Shown here: positions 32,952 through 40,980 of the stretch, one piece after another | Position numbering within the stretch: position 1 is the first letter of the stretch | Layout of the letters: each line of letters opens with the position of its first letter | Source: CAZENU01 sp965222125 | Lineage (GTDB): Bacteria > Chloroflexota > Dehalococcoidia > Lucifugimonadales > CAZENU01 | Length of the DNA stretch: 64,000 nt | NCBI GenBank assembly: GCA_965222125.1 | Contig: CBDCTC010000005.1 | Span: 310,001-374,000 of the forward strand | Reading direction: 5' to 3' | The notes under the pieces: generated by a model | What the model was told of the DNA's origin: nothing | What the model saw: only the letters and a program-made list of their open reading frames with translations | Databases searched by the model: none | Position numbers and translations under genes: made by a program

Positions 32952-33263
32952 GTGAACCTCAGGACTAATGACAACGTGCTCGTTATCAAGGGGCGGGACC
33001 GCGGCAAGCAGGGCCAGGTTCAGCGTGTTTTCCTGACGGAGAACAAGGTGCTGGTAGAGGGCGTCAACGTCGTGATGCGACATACCAAGGCCGCGGCGAA
33101 CGTTCGCCAGGCCGGTATAGTACAAAAGGAGATGCCCCTCAGTGCGGCGAACGTAATGTTGATCTGCACGAGCTGCCTGAAGCCGACTCGAGTGAAGCGC
33201 AGCAGACTGCCGGACGGGACGAAGGCGAGGTTGTGCAGAAGCTGCGAGGAAGTCATAGAGTGA
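32952..33263 (+). CDS. rplX: Ribosomal protein uL24
   Basis: L24 starts assembly of the 50S subunit. I choose GTG 32952, one base after rplN, giving 103 residues from VNLRTNDNVLVIKGRDRGKQG with the KOW motif and MRHTKAAANVRQAGI. The open frame extends upstream into rplN but does not resemble L24 there. The C-terminal CTSCLKPTRV...CRSC region holds two CxxC pairs, suggesting a zinc-binding form. Confidence 0.95.
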   Translation: MNLRTNDNVLVIKGRDRGKQGQVQRVFLTENKVLVEGVNVVMRHTKAAANVRQAGIVQKEMPLSAANVMLICTSCLKPTRVKRSRLPDGTKARLCRSCEEVIE

Positions 33264-34072
33264 CGACCGAAGAGACCCAGCAACAGGACGGGGGTGGCGC
33301 CGGGGGCGCCAAGCCCAAGGCCGCGCCGCGCCGGCGGGCCGGGACGAAAGCTGCCGCGTCGGGAGACAAGGTGCCGAAGAGCCGCAGTTCTTCGGCGCGT
33401 AAGAAGACCGGCGACGCGGCTTCGACCAGCGGCGGGACAGGTCGGCGAGCGGCCTCACGGAAAGCCGCGGACGAGCCCCAGGCCGAGCCCACTGCCGTCG
33501 AGACGAAGGCGGTGCCGCGCCTGTTAGTGCGCTATAGAGAGGAAATCGCCCCGGCGCTCGCTACCGAGTTCGGCTACGCCAGTGCGATGCAGGTGCCGAG
33601 ACTTACGAAGATCACGTTGAACATCGGCCTTGGCGAAGCTCAGACGAATGCGAGGGCCATCGAAAACGCGACCAGAGACTTGGAGTCGATCGCGGGACAG
33701 CGTCCGGTGACGACCAAGGCGCGGAAGTCCGTGGCGGGCTTCAAGGTGAGAGAGGGCATGGTCGTAGGCATGTCGGTGACGCTCCGAGGTCGCCGGATGT
33801 ACCAGTTCTACGACCGCCTCGTCAGCTCCACGCTGCCGCGCATACGGGACTTTCGAGGGCTTCCGAGAGAATCGTTCGACGGGCGCGGCAACTATTCGAT
33901 CGGGATTAGGGAGCAGGTCATCTTCCCGGAGATTGACTACAATTCCATCGATCGGATACGAGGTCTGCAGGTGGCCATCGTCACGTCGGCGTTGAGCGAC
34001 CGCGAGGGATTCAGGCTGTTGGAGCTCATGGGGATGCCGTTCTCTCGCACCGCGAGGGAAGTGGCGGCGTAA
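33260..34072 (+). CDS. rplE: Ribosomal protein uL5 with long basic Ala-rich N-terminal extension
   Basis: L5 binds 5S rRNA and contacts the P-site tRNA. The last 180 residues are a standard L5 (PRLLVRYREEIAPALATEF, KITLNIGLGEAQ, LRGRRMYQFYDRLVS, FPEIDYNSID). They are preceded by about 90 residues rich in Ala, Gly, Lys, Arg, Ser and Thr (for example KPKAAPRRRAGTKAAASGDK) without known fold. GTG 33260 overlaps the rplX stop by four bases (GTGA), a common junction in this cluster, so the extension is probably translated. A shorter product from an internal start is possible but no clear internal ribosome binding site with ATG/GTG/TTG was seen next to PRLLVRY. Confidence 0.92.
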   Translation: MTTEETQQQDGGGAGGAKPKAAPRRRAGTKAAASGDKVPKSRSSSARKKTGDAASTSGGTGRRAASRKAADEPQAEPTAVETKAVPRLLVRYREEIAPALATEFGYASAMQVPRLTKITLNIGLGEAQTNARAIENATRDLESIAGQRPVTTKARKSVAGFKVREGMVVGMSVTLRGRRMYQFYDRLVSSTLPRIRDFRGLPRESFDGRGNYSIGIREQVIFPEIDYNSIDRIRGLQVAIVTSALSDREGFRLLELMGMPFSRTAREVAA

Positions 34073-34097
34073 ACGTAGAATCGAGGACGGAGACAAC

Positions 34098-34283
34098 TTG
34101 GCGAAGACATCAAAGATAGCACGCTGGAAGAGGCCGCAGAGGTACCCGGTACGGGCCTACAATCGCTGCAATCGTTGCGGCCGTCCCAGGGCCTACATCC
34201 GGCACTTCGGACTGTGTCGCATCTGCTTCAGGGAGCTTGCCCTGACCGGCATGCTGCCGGGCGTGCGAAAAGCTAGCTGGTAA
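34098..34283 (+). CDS. rpsZ: Ribosomal protein uS14, zinc-binding type Z
   Basis: The 61-residue S14 has two CxxC pairs (NRCNRCGRPRAYI and LCRICFRELA) that hold a structural zinc in the 30S head. Length matches the short zinc form. The start is TTG 34098. Confidence 0.96.
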   Translation: MAKTSKIARWKRPQRYPVRAYNRCNRCGRPRAYIRHFGLCRICFRELALTGMLPGVRKASW

Positions 34284-34329
34284 AAAGCTGTCGGGCGCCG
34301 GCCACGGCGCGCCGACTTCGGGGGAACGA

Positions 34330-34731
34330 ATGGCGGTTACCGATCCTATAGCCGATCTACTGACGAGGGTTCGCAATGCGATCACGGTCCGTCACGGGAC
34401 CGTGGAAGTGCCTACGTCCAGGATGAAGGTGGGCATTGTGCAGATCCTGAAAGACGAAGGCTTCATCGATGACTACGAGCTCGCGAACGAGTCGGACCCG
34501 CAGGGTACGATCCGGGTTCGCCTGCACTACAGCGGAAACGGGGAGCCGGGTATAGCGGGTCTCAAGCGAGTGAGCCGCCCCGGGCTGCGTGTCTACGTTC
34601 GGAAGGGCGAGATCCCGCGCTACTATGGCGGTCTTGGGGTGTCGATCCTGTCCACCTCCAAGGGTGTGATGACGGGAAGGCAGGCGTGGCGGTCGGGCGT
34701 CGGCGGAGAACTCCTATGCTACGTCTGGTAG
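34330..34731 (+). CDS. rpsH: Ribosomal protein uS8
   Basis: S8 binds 16S rRNA helix 21 and in E. coli represses the spc operon. The 133-residue protein has DPIADLLTRVRNAITV, VPTSRMKVGIVQILKDEGFI and the C-terminal STSKGVMTGRQAWRSGVGGE. Normal length; ATG behind GGGGGAACG. Confidence 0.97.
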   Translation: MAVTDPIADLLTRVRNAITVRHGTVEVPTSRMKVGIVQILKDEGFIDDYELANESDPQGTIRVRLHYSGNGEPGIAGLKRVSRPGLRVYVRKGEIPRYYGGLGVSILSTSKGVMTGRQAWRSGVGGELLCYVW

Positions 34732-34740
34732 GCGGTTAGA

Positions 34741-35286
34741 ATGTCGAGAGTAGGAAGTCAACCGATAACATTGCCGTCGGGCACCAGCATCGAGATTGAC
34801 GACGGAGCGGTCACGATCAAGGGGCCCAAGGGGTCTTTGATACAGGCTATTCCGAGTGGCATGCGTGTCGCGGCGGATAGCGGGACGGTGACCGTGACAC
34901 GACCGTCGGACGAGCGGGGGCACCGGGCGCTACACGGTCTGACGAGGAGCCTGTTGGCCAATATGGTGCAGGGCGTAACCGAGGGATACACGAAGGCCCT
35001 CGAACTGGTCGGAGTGGGTTACCGGGTCCAGCAGAGCGGCAAAGGGATCACGCTGAGCGTGATGTTCAGTCATACGGTAGACGTGCAGCCCCGGGACGGC
35101 ATCACGTTGGACGTTGAGGGAAACAACCGCATCCACGTCCGCGGCATCGACAAGCAGATGGTTGGCCAAACGGCGGCCGAGATCAGGTCGGTGCGTCGGC
35201 CGAACGCCTACACGGGCAAAGGGGTTCGATACGCGGGCGAGCAGGTCCGGCTGAAGCCGGGGAAGAGTGCGAGGAGAGTGCTCTAG
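34741..35286 (+). CDS. rplF: Ribosomal protein uL6
   Basis: L6 lies near the sarcin-ricin loop and factor-binding site. The 181-residue protein has the two L6 repeats, with SRVGSQPITLPSG and KGPKG first, and VGYRVQQSGKGITLSV and VRRPNAYTGKGVRYAGE later. It begins nine bases after rpsH. Confidence 0.97.
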   Translation: MSRVGSQPITLPSGTSIEIDDGAVTIKGPKGSLIQAIPSGMRVAADSGTVTVTRPSDERGHRALHGLTRSLLANMVQGVTEGYTKALELVGVGYRVQQSGKGITLSVMFSHTVDVQPRDGITLDVEGNNRIHVRGIDKQMVGQTAAEIRSVRRPNAYTGKGVRYAGEQVRLKPGKSARRVL

Positions 35287-35288
35287 CG

Positions 35289-35657
35289 ATGGCACGAGGT
35301 AAAAACGGCTGGGCTCAACGGCGGATACGCCATCAGAGATTGCGCGTGCGGGTGCGCGGCACGTCCGCGAGGCCTAGGCTCGCGGTGTTCCGCAGCCTGC
35401 GCCATATCTACGCCCAGGTGATCGACGACACGACCGGAATCACGGTTGCGGCCGCTTCGAGTCAGGATGGCGAGGTCCGCAAGGAACGGGACGGGAAGCC
35501 GAAGGCCGAGGTGTCGAAGCTCGTAGGCGCTCTGGTAGCACGGCGCGCCTTGGCGCGCGGGGTGTCGAAGGTGGTGTTCGATCGAGGCGGCTATAAGTAC
35601 CACGGCCGTGCCAAGACTCTGGCAGAGGCCGCTCGCGAGGGAGGGCTGGAACTGTAA
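35289..35657 (+). CDS. rplR: Ribosomal protein uL18
   Basis: L18 binds 5S rRNA. The 122-residue protein has RIRHQRLRVRVRGTSARPRL, FRSLRHIYAQVIDD and FDRGGYKYHGRAKTLAEAA. It overlaps rpsE by one base (TAATG). Confidence 0.97.
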   Translation: MARGKNGWAQRRIRHQRLRVRVRGTSARPRLAVFRSLRHIYAQVIDDTTGITVAAASSQDGEVRKERDGKPKAEVSKLVGALVARRALARGVSKVVFDRGGYKYHGRAKTLAEAAREGGLEL

Positions 35658-36223
35658 TGACGCTGCAGGGGAATAGGCGAGACTACTCGGGCCGCTCTAA
35701 TTCCAGGCCGGACGAATACATGCTCGACGAGCGAGTGGTTAGGATCTCCCGCGTGTCAAAGGTCGTCAAGGGCGGTCGCCATTTGAGCTTTAACGCGGTG
35801 GTCGTGGTGGGTGATGGCGACGGACACGTGGGCGTTGGCATGGGCAAGGCTGATGCCGTACCGGACGCGGTCCGAAAAGGCGCTACCAACGCCCGCAAGA
35901 ACATGATCACGGTCCCGTTGAGCCAGACGACGATTCCACACGAAGTGACCTCGGTCTACGGGGCCTCGCTCGTGATGATGCGGCCGGCTCCCCAAGGGAC
36001 CGGGGTAATCGCCGGAGGAGCGGTCAGGGCCGTCGTGGAGTTGGCCGGGATCAAGGATATCGTCACAAAGATCCGGCGCAGCACCAATCCCGTCAACTCC
36101 GCCAAGGCGGCTCTGAAGGGGCTGGCCACGCTTCAAGACCCGGAACGGGCGCTGATGAGACGAAGGCGAGTCGCGCAGGGCGATTCCCCGGGCGGCGCCG
36201 GCGCCACGCGGGAAACAGGGTAG
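35657..36223 (+). CDS. rpsE: Ribosomal protein uS5
   Basis: S5 supports translational accuracy at the mRNA entry. The 188-residue protein has the double-stranded RNA-binding domain (LDERVVRISRVSKVVKGG, AVVVVGDGDGHVGVGMGKA) and the C-terminal domain with SAKAALKGLATLQDPE. A short basic-polar tail follows. ATG overlaps the rplR stop. Confidence 0.97.
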   Translation: MTLQGNRRDYSGRSNSRPDEYMLDERVVRISRVSKVVKGGRHLSFNAVVVVGDGDGHVGVGMGKADAVPDAVRKGATNARKNMITVPLSQTTIPHEVTSVYGASLVMMRPAPQGTGVIAGGAVRAVVELAGIKDIVTKIRRSTNPVNSAKAALKGLATLQDPERALMRRRRVAQGDSPGGAGATRETG

Positions 36224-36235
36224 CGCAATAGTACG

Positions 36236-36427
36236 ATGGCCAAGATCACGGTGACCTGGAAGAAGAGCACGATAGGCTGTCCTCAAGATCAGAGACGGAC
36301 CATCGCCGGCCTCGGGCTGAGGAGACTGCATCACACCGTCGAGCACGATGACACTCCCGCTATTCGGGGAATGGTCAACAAGGTCCGACACCTCGTCGAG
36401 GTATCGGCTGTGGAAGACGAGAAGTAG
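36236..36427 (+). CDS. rpmD: Ribosomal protein uL30
   Basis: The 63-residue protein has ITVTWKKSTIGCPQDQRRTI and GLGLRRLHHTVEHDDTP and ends with MVNKVRHLVEV. It matches bacterial L30 in size and order. Confidence 0.95.
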   Translation: MAKITVTWKKSTIGCPQDQRRTIAGLGLRRLHHTVEHDDTPAIRGMVNKVRHLVEVSAVEDEK

Positions 36428-36433
36428 GAAAAG

Positions 36434-36880
36434 ATGGCACAACACGATATGAGGCCGCCCAAGGGAGCCAGGAAGTCCCGCAAGAGAGTGGGTCGCGGCG
36501 ACGGCAGCGGTCGCGGCAACTATTCCGGTAGGGGCATGAAGGGGCAGAACTCGAGAAGCGGCGGCGGAGTCCGCCCAGGGTTCGAAGGCGGCCAGCAGCC
36601 ACTCATTACCAGGCTGGACAAGCTGCCGGGATTCACGAACATATTTCGCAGAGAGTTCAGCGTCATCAACGTCGGCCGGCTCGCCGCGTTTCCCGCCAAC
36701 AGCGAGGTGACGCCTCAGACGCTGGTCGAGAGCGGGGCGGTACGCGACTTGCGCAAGCCGGTCAAGATACTGGGTGTGGGTGACATCGAGCGCGCGCTGG
36801 TCGTCGAGGCGCACCGATTCTCCGGCTCGGCCCGACGCAAGATTGAGGCTGCCGGCGGCTCCGTCAGGGAGATCGGCTAG
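36434..36880 (+). CDS. rplO: Ribosomal protein uL15
   Basis: L15 is a late 50S assembly protein. The 148-residue protein has the Gly/Arg-rich start PPKGARKSRKRVGRGDGSGR and FEGGQQPLITRLDKLPGF, with the globular C-terminus containing VKILGVGDIERALVVEA. Its TAG overlaps the secY GTG by one base. Confidence 0.97.
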   Translation: MAQHDMRPPKGARKSRKRVGRGDGSGRGNYSGRGMKGQNSRSGGGVRPGFEGGQQPLITRLDKLPGFTNIFRREFSVINVGRLAAFPANSEVTPQTLVESGAVRDLRKPVKILGVGDIERALVVEAHRFSGSARRKIEAAGGSVREIG

Positions 36881-38217
36881 TGGTCCGCCCGGCGCAGGGG
36901 TCTTCGTCCGAACTATCTCGACCCCAGCTCATCCAGTCGATGATCGACGCGATGCGCGTGCCGGACCTGCGCGCGAAGATACTGTTCACCCTCGCGATGC
37001 TCACGGTGTTTCGGTTCGTTGCGCACGTGCCGGTGCCGGGAGTCGACATCCAGGCGCTGAACCAGGCCTTCCAGCAGCAGGCGCTGCTCGGTTTCCTCGA
37101 CCTGTTCAGCGGCGGAGCGCTGTCGAGGATGAGCGTCGCAGCTCTCGGGGTCTATCCCTATATCACCGCGTCGATCGTGATGCAGATACTCGTCCCGGTG
37201 ATTCCGAATCTCAAGGCGTTGAGTCAGGAGGGTGAGTACGGGCGCCAACGGATCAATCAGATCACGCACTGGCTGACGGTCCCGATCGCCTTCTTCCAGT
37301 CGGTGGGGCAGCTCTCGCTGCTGAGGCAGTCGGGAGTGCTGCCTCAGAGCGACTTCGGTCTGAACCTGCCGACCGTCGCCATGGTGCTGTCGATGGTCGC
37401 GGGGACGATGTTCCTGGTCTGGCTCGGGGAACTGATCACGGAACGCGGCCTGGGCAACGGGATATCGCTGATCATATTCGGGGGGATCGTGGCCGGGTTC
37501 CCGAGCCTGCTGGGCCAGGGATTCCTCGAGCGCGACGCGGCCGGCGGCCTACTCCTGCTGGCGCTTTTCGGCTTCGGGATCATCTACTTCATAGTGCTGT
37601 TCACCGAGGCACAGAGGCGGATCCCGGTGCAGTACGGGCGCAGCGTCTACCGCGGCGGACGGATGCAGCGTCAGACAGGCGCCACGTTCCTCCCGTTGAG
37701 AGTCAACTCGGCGGGAATGATCCCGCTGATCTTCGCGTCCTCGGTCATAATCCTGCCCATCACGATAGCCAGCTACTTCAGGAATCCGCTGAGCGACAAC
37801 ATCTTCGTCAGGACGTCCCAGTGGCTGGCGGACGGGTTGGACCCGGTGCGCTTCCCGTACCACGCGGCCGTGTTCCTGCTGGTTGTCTTGTTCACGTTCT
37901 TCTACACGATGATCGTGTTTCAGCAGCAGAACCTGTCGGAGAACCTGCAGAGGAACGGGGGATTCATACCGGGCATACGTCCGGGGCGACCGACGCAGGA
38001 GTACCTGAACCGGGTCATCATGCGGATCACCTGGGGCGGGGCGCTGTTCTTAGGCGCCGTGTCGATTCTGCCATTCTTCATCACGCAGGCGACCGACGTT
38101 CGAGCGCTGACGATCAGCAGCTTCAGCCTGCTGATCATGGTGGGCGTTGCGCTGGACACGATGCGCCAGCTCGAAGCGCAGCTCCTGATGCGGAACTATC
38201 AGGGCTTCATCCGCTAG
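36880..38217 (+). CDS. secY: Preprotein translocase subunit SecY
   Basis: SecY is the channel for secreted and membrane proteins. The 445-residue protein has ten predicted membrane helices, with the plug region around ALLGFLDLFSGGALS, the motif LGVYPYITASIVMQI, and the C5 loop QQQNLSENLQRNGGFIPGIR. Length is normal. GTG start overlaps rplO. Confidence 0.97.
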   Translation: MVRPAQGSSSELSRPQLIQSMIDAMRVPDLRAKILFTLAMLTVFRFVAHVPVPGVDIQALNQAFQQQALLGFLDLFSGGALSRMSVAALGVYPYITASIVMQILVPVIPNLKALSQEGEYGRQRINQITHWLTVPIAFFQSVGQLSLLRQSGVLPQSDFGLNLPTVAMVLSMVAGTMFLVWLGELITERGLGNGISLIIFGGIVAGFPSLLGQGFLERDAAGGLLLLALFGFGIIYFIVLFTEAQRRIPVQYGRSVYRGGRMQRQTGATFLPLRVNSAGMIPLIFASSVIILPITIASYFRNPLSDNIFVRTSQWLADGLDPVRFPYHAAVFLLVVLFTFFYTMIVFQQQNLSENLQRNGGFIPGIRPGRPTQEYLNRVIMRITWGGALFLGAVSILPFFITQATDVRALTISSFSLLIMVGVALDTMRQLEAQLLMRNYQGFIR

Positions 38218-38254
38218 TGGACGCAAGGTGCCGGGGAACGGGAAAGAGACTTTC

Positions 38255-38908
38255 TTGAAGGTGATTTTGCTGGGGCTTCCCGGTGCCGGCAAAGGGACGC
38301 AGGCGAGCCTCATGTCGGACACCTTCGGCATGCCGAAGGTGTCTTCAGGCGATCTGTTCAGAGACCACCAGCAACGGAATACCGAGCTGGGACAGTTGGC
38401 CCGCTCCTACATGGAGCGTGGCGTCCTGGTCCCAGACGATGTCACGATCGAGATGGTGATGGACTGGATCGACCGCGAGGCCGGTTCGGGCGGCTTCCTG
38501 CTGGACGGCTTCCCGCGTACGCGGGGACAGGCGGCGGCGCTGGACCGCGCGATGGAGGCCAGGGGCGGGATAGACAGGGCGATATATATCAGAGTGTCGC
38601 AGGAAGAGCTGATAAAGAGGCTCTCGAACCGCCTCCTGTGCGCGGACTGTCAGGCGCCTCATAGCGCCCACGGCCCCGACGAGGCGAAAGCTTGCACTCG
38701 CTGCGGCGGTAGGCTGTACCAGCGCGAGGACGACAAGCCGGACGCAGTGAGAAAACGGATTGAGGTCTATGTGGAAGAGACGGCGCCGCTGATAGGCCAC
38801 TACCGTGACCTCGGTATACTCGAAGAGGTCGACGGTGAGGGGTCGGTCGAGGAAGTGCAACGGGGCCTGGCCGCACGGATCGACGCGGCCCGGATAAGTC
38901 GTGGATAG
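38255..38908 (+). CDS. adk: Adenylate kinase
   Basis: Adenylate kinase interconverts ATP, AMP and ADP. The P-loop is LLGLPGAGKGTQ, FLLDGFPRT is the AMP-site motif, and the LID domain has four cysteines in two CxxC pairs (LLCADCQAP and ACTRCGG), giving a zinc-stabilised LID. I choose TTG 38255, which puts the P-loop nine residues from the start as in relatives (217 residues); GTG 38228 in the same frame is the alternative. Only a weak purine stretch precedes it. Confidence 0.95.
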   Translation: MKVILLGLPGAGKGTQASLMSDTFGMPKVSSGDLFRDHQQRNTELGQLARSYMERGVLVPDDVTIEMVMDWIDREAGSGGFLLDGFPRTRGQAAALDRAMEARGGIDRAIYIRVSQEELIKRLSNRLLCADCQAPHSAHGPDEAKACTRCGGRLYQREDDKPDAVRKRIEVYVEETAPLIGHYRDLGILEEVDGEGSVEEVQRGLAARIDAARISRG

Positions 38909-38930
38909 ATGGTGACACGGCTGTGCTATC

Positions 38931-39779
38931 ATGGTCGGGCTTCCGCCCAAGCCGTGGATGGGTGAACGTCGCAAGAAGGGCAAGTTGAATACGAACCTGA
39001 ACCCAGGCAGCCACAACGGCATCACAATCAAGTCGAACCGAGAGTTGGCGCACATGCGTGAGGCCGGCAGCGTGGTCGCGCAGACAAAGCTCAAGCTCAT
39101 GGACGCTATTCGTTCTGGAGTGACGACGGCAGAGCTCGACCGACTGGCGGAGAAACAGATTCGGGACATGGGCGCCACGCCTTCGTTCAAAGGCTACACG
39201 GCCGGCGGACCGACGCCGTTCCCGGCAACGATCTGCGTGTCGATCAATGAAGAGATCGTCCACGGTATTCCGGGCGGCCGGGTGCTGAGAGAAGGAGACG
39301 TAGTCAGCGTGGACGTCGGCGCGACGGTGAACGGGTTCCACGCCGACAGCGCGTTTACGGTAGGCGTCGGCGCCATATCCGACGAAGCAGAGCGTCTTGT
39401 GGATACGACGAGGGAGTCGCTCGCAACGGGTATTTCGCGGGCGAGAGCCGGCGGGCGAGTCGGCGACATATCGGCAGCGGTGCAGCAGTATGCTGAGTCT
39501 CGCGGCTACGGAGTCGTGCGGCAGTACGTGGGACATGGGATCGGGCGCGCCCTGCACGAGGATCCGCAGGTGCCAAATTACGGCACAGCCGGACGGGGCC
39601 CAGCGCTCCGCTCGGGCATGACGCTGGCCATAGAGCCTATGCTGAATCTCGGCACGTGGGAGACGGTCCAGCTGGACGACGGGTGGACGGTGGCGACCGC
39701 GGACGGCGAGTTGTCGGCCCACTTCGAGGACACGATAGCGATAACGCAGAACGGCTCGGAGGTACTTACGGCCGTCTGA
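38931..39779 (+). CDS. map: Methionine aminopeptidase, type I
   Basis: The enzyme removes the initiator methionine. Metal ligands and substrate His are visible: VSVDVGATVNGFHADSAFT (two Asp), GHGIGRALHEDP (His), AIEPML (Glu) and SAHFEDTIAIT (Glu). The start is uncertain: ATG 38931 gives 282 residues with a Lys-rich head, ATG 38958 is a good alternative, and the conserved part begins at GITIKSNRELAHMREAG. It follows adk as in many spc operons. A broken second copy is at 15427-16254. Confidence 0.95.
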   Translation: MVGLPPKPWMGERRKKGKLNTNLNPGSHNGITIKSNRELAHMREAGSVVAQTKLKLMDAIRSGVTTAELDRLAEKQIRDMGATPSFKGYTAGGPTPFPATICVSINEEIVHGIPGGRVLREGDVVSVDVGATVNGFHADSAFTVGVGAISDEAERLVDTTRESLATGISRARAGGRVGDISAAVQQYAESRGYGVVRQYVGHGIGRALHEDPQVPNYGTAGRGPALRSGMTLAIEPMLNLGTWETVQLDDGWTVATADGELSAHFEDTIAITQNGSEVLTAV

Positions 39780-39796
39780 CCGCGGCCGACACCGAT

Positions 39797-40015
39797 ATGC
39801 CCAATAAAGAAGGTATCGAGGTCGAAGGCAAGGTGACGGAGTCTTTGCGCAACGCCACCTTTAGGGTGGAGTTAGCCAACAGCCACATGGTGTTGGCCCA
39901 CCTGTCGGGCAAGATACGCATGAACTACATACGGGTTCTGCCGGGCGATAGGGTTCTCGTCGAGCTTTCGCCGTACGACCTGACGCGCGGCAGGATTACC
40001 TACAGGTTCAGATAA
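39797..40015 (+). CDS. infA: Translation initiation factor IF-1
   Basis: The 72-residue OB-fold protein starts MPNKEGIEVEGKVTESLRNA and ends GRITYRFR, with the conserved LSGKIRMNYIRVLPGDRVLVELSPYD core. IF-1 occupies the A site during initiation. I take the ATG at 39797; the open frame extends far upstream into map but has no IF-1 similarity there. Confidence 0.96.
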   Translation: MPNKEGIEVEGKVTESLRNATFRVELANSHMVLAHLSGKIRMNYIRVLPGDRVLVELSPYDLTRGRITYRFR

Positions 40016-40034
40016 GGGTTGTACAGGACGCACA

Positions 40035-40148
40035 ATGAAAGTCTCAGCTTCGGTCAAGAAAAGATGCGCGAGTTGCCGCATAGTCCGGCGTCACGGCAAA
40101 GTCTTCGTGACGTGCGTCAACCTGCGGCATAAGCAGCGACAGGGATAG
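40035..40148 (+). CDS. rpmJ: Ribosomal protein bL36
   Basis: A 37-residue frame starting MKVSASVKKRCASCRIVRRH and ending CVNLRHKQRQG matches L36 exactly in length and pattern. The zinc ligands C-x2-C, then C and H, are all present. It sits in its usual place between infA and rpsM. Confidence 0.97.
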   Translation: MKVSASVKKRCASCRIVRRHGKVFVTCVNLRHKQRQG

Positions 40149-40172
40149 CCGCCCGCTGGCGGGAGGTGCAGC

Positions 40173-40556
40173 ATGGCCTTGATTTCCGGTGTGAACATTC
40201 CAGACAATAAGCGAGTTGAGATATCGCTGAGGAGCATCTACGGCATCGGCCCCGCCCAGGCCGCGGACGTAGTGGACAAGGCCGGGATTGACGGCAACCC
40301 TCGAGTCCAGGACCTTAGCGAGACGCAGTTGGGGCGAATAAGAGAGATTATCGATCGCGAGAAGATCGTCGAAGGCGACCTGCGGCAGGAAACGAATATG
40401 AACATCCGCAGGCTCGTCGATATCGGCACATATCGGGGACTTCGTCATCGGCGCGGTCTGCCGGTGAGAGGCCAGCGGACGCGAACGAACGCCAGAGCCA
40501 AGCGGGGCCGCAGGATACCGGTGGCGGGCCGCAGGCACTCGGCGGCGCGGAAGTAA
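40173..40556 (+). CDS. rpsM: Ribosomal protein uS13
   Basis: S13 bridges the subunits and contacts the P-site tRNA. The 127-residue protein has LISGVNIPDNKRVEISLRSI, YGIGPAQA and the C-terminal YRGLRHRRGLPVRGQRTRTN. ATG behind GGGAGG. Confidence 0.97.
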   Translation: MALISGVNIPDNKRVEISLRSIYGIGPAQAADVVDKAGIDGNPRVQDLSETQLGRIREIIDREKIVEGDLRQETNMNIRRLVDIGTYRGLRHRRGLPVRGQRTRTNARAKRGRRIPVAGRRHSAARK

Positions 40557-40589
40557 AGACAGGACGAGTATAGGACGGGGAGGTCATCC

Positions 40590-40976
40590 ATGGCGGACAG
40601 ACCCAGAACAAGGCGGCGTGAGCGGAAGAACGTCGCCGTTGGGCGTGCGTACGTCCAATCGACATTCAACAACACTCTGATCACCCTGACCGATGCTCAG
40701 GGCAACGTGCTCGCATGGGGCAGCGCGGGAACGGTGGGATTCAAAGGGTCCCGCAAGTCGACCGCGTTTGCCGCACAGCGCGCCGGCGAGGAGGCCGCCC
40801 GCAAGGGGGCTGAGCACGGCCTGAGGCAGGTCGACGTTCTCGTCCGGGGCCCCGGGGCCGGTCGTGAGGCGGCGATCCGCGCCCTGCAGGCGTCAGGAAT
40901 CATGGTCACAAGCATTCGAGACGTTACCCCAATCCCTCACAACGGGTGCAGGCCCTCGAAGCGGAGGCGAGTTTAG
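40590..40976 (+). CDS. rpsK: Ribosomal protein uS11
   Basis: S11 is on the 30S platform. The 128-residue protein has YVQSTFNNTLITLTDAQGN, AWGSAGTVGFKGSRKSTAFA and the C-terminal TSIRDVTPIPHNGCRPSKRR. The membrane protein gene starts four bases after its stop, where rpsD would normally follow. Confidence 0.97.
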   Translation: MADRPRTRRRERKNVAVGRAYVQSTFNNTLITLTDAQGNVLAWGSAGTVGFKGSRKSTAFAAQRAGEEAARKGAEHGLRQVDVLVRGPGAGREAAIRALQASGIMVTSIRDVTPIPHNGCRPSKRRRV

Positions 40977-40980
40977 TCCG

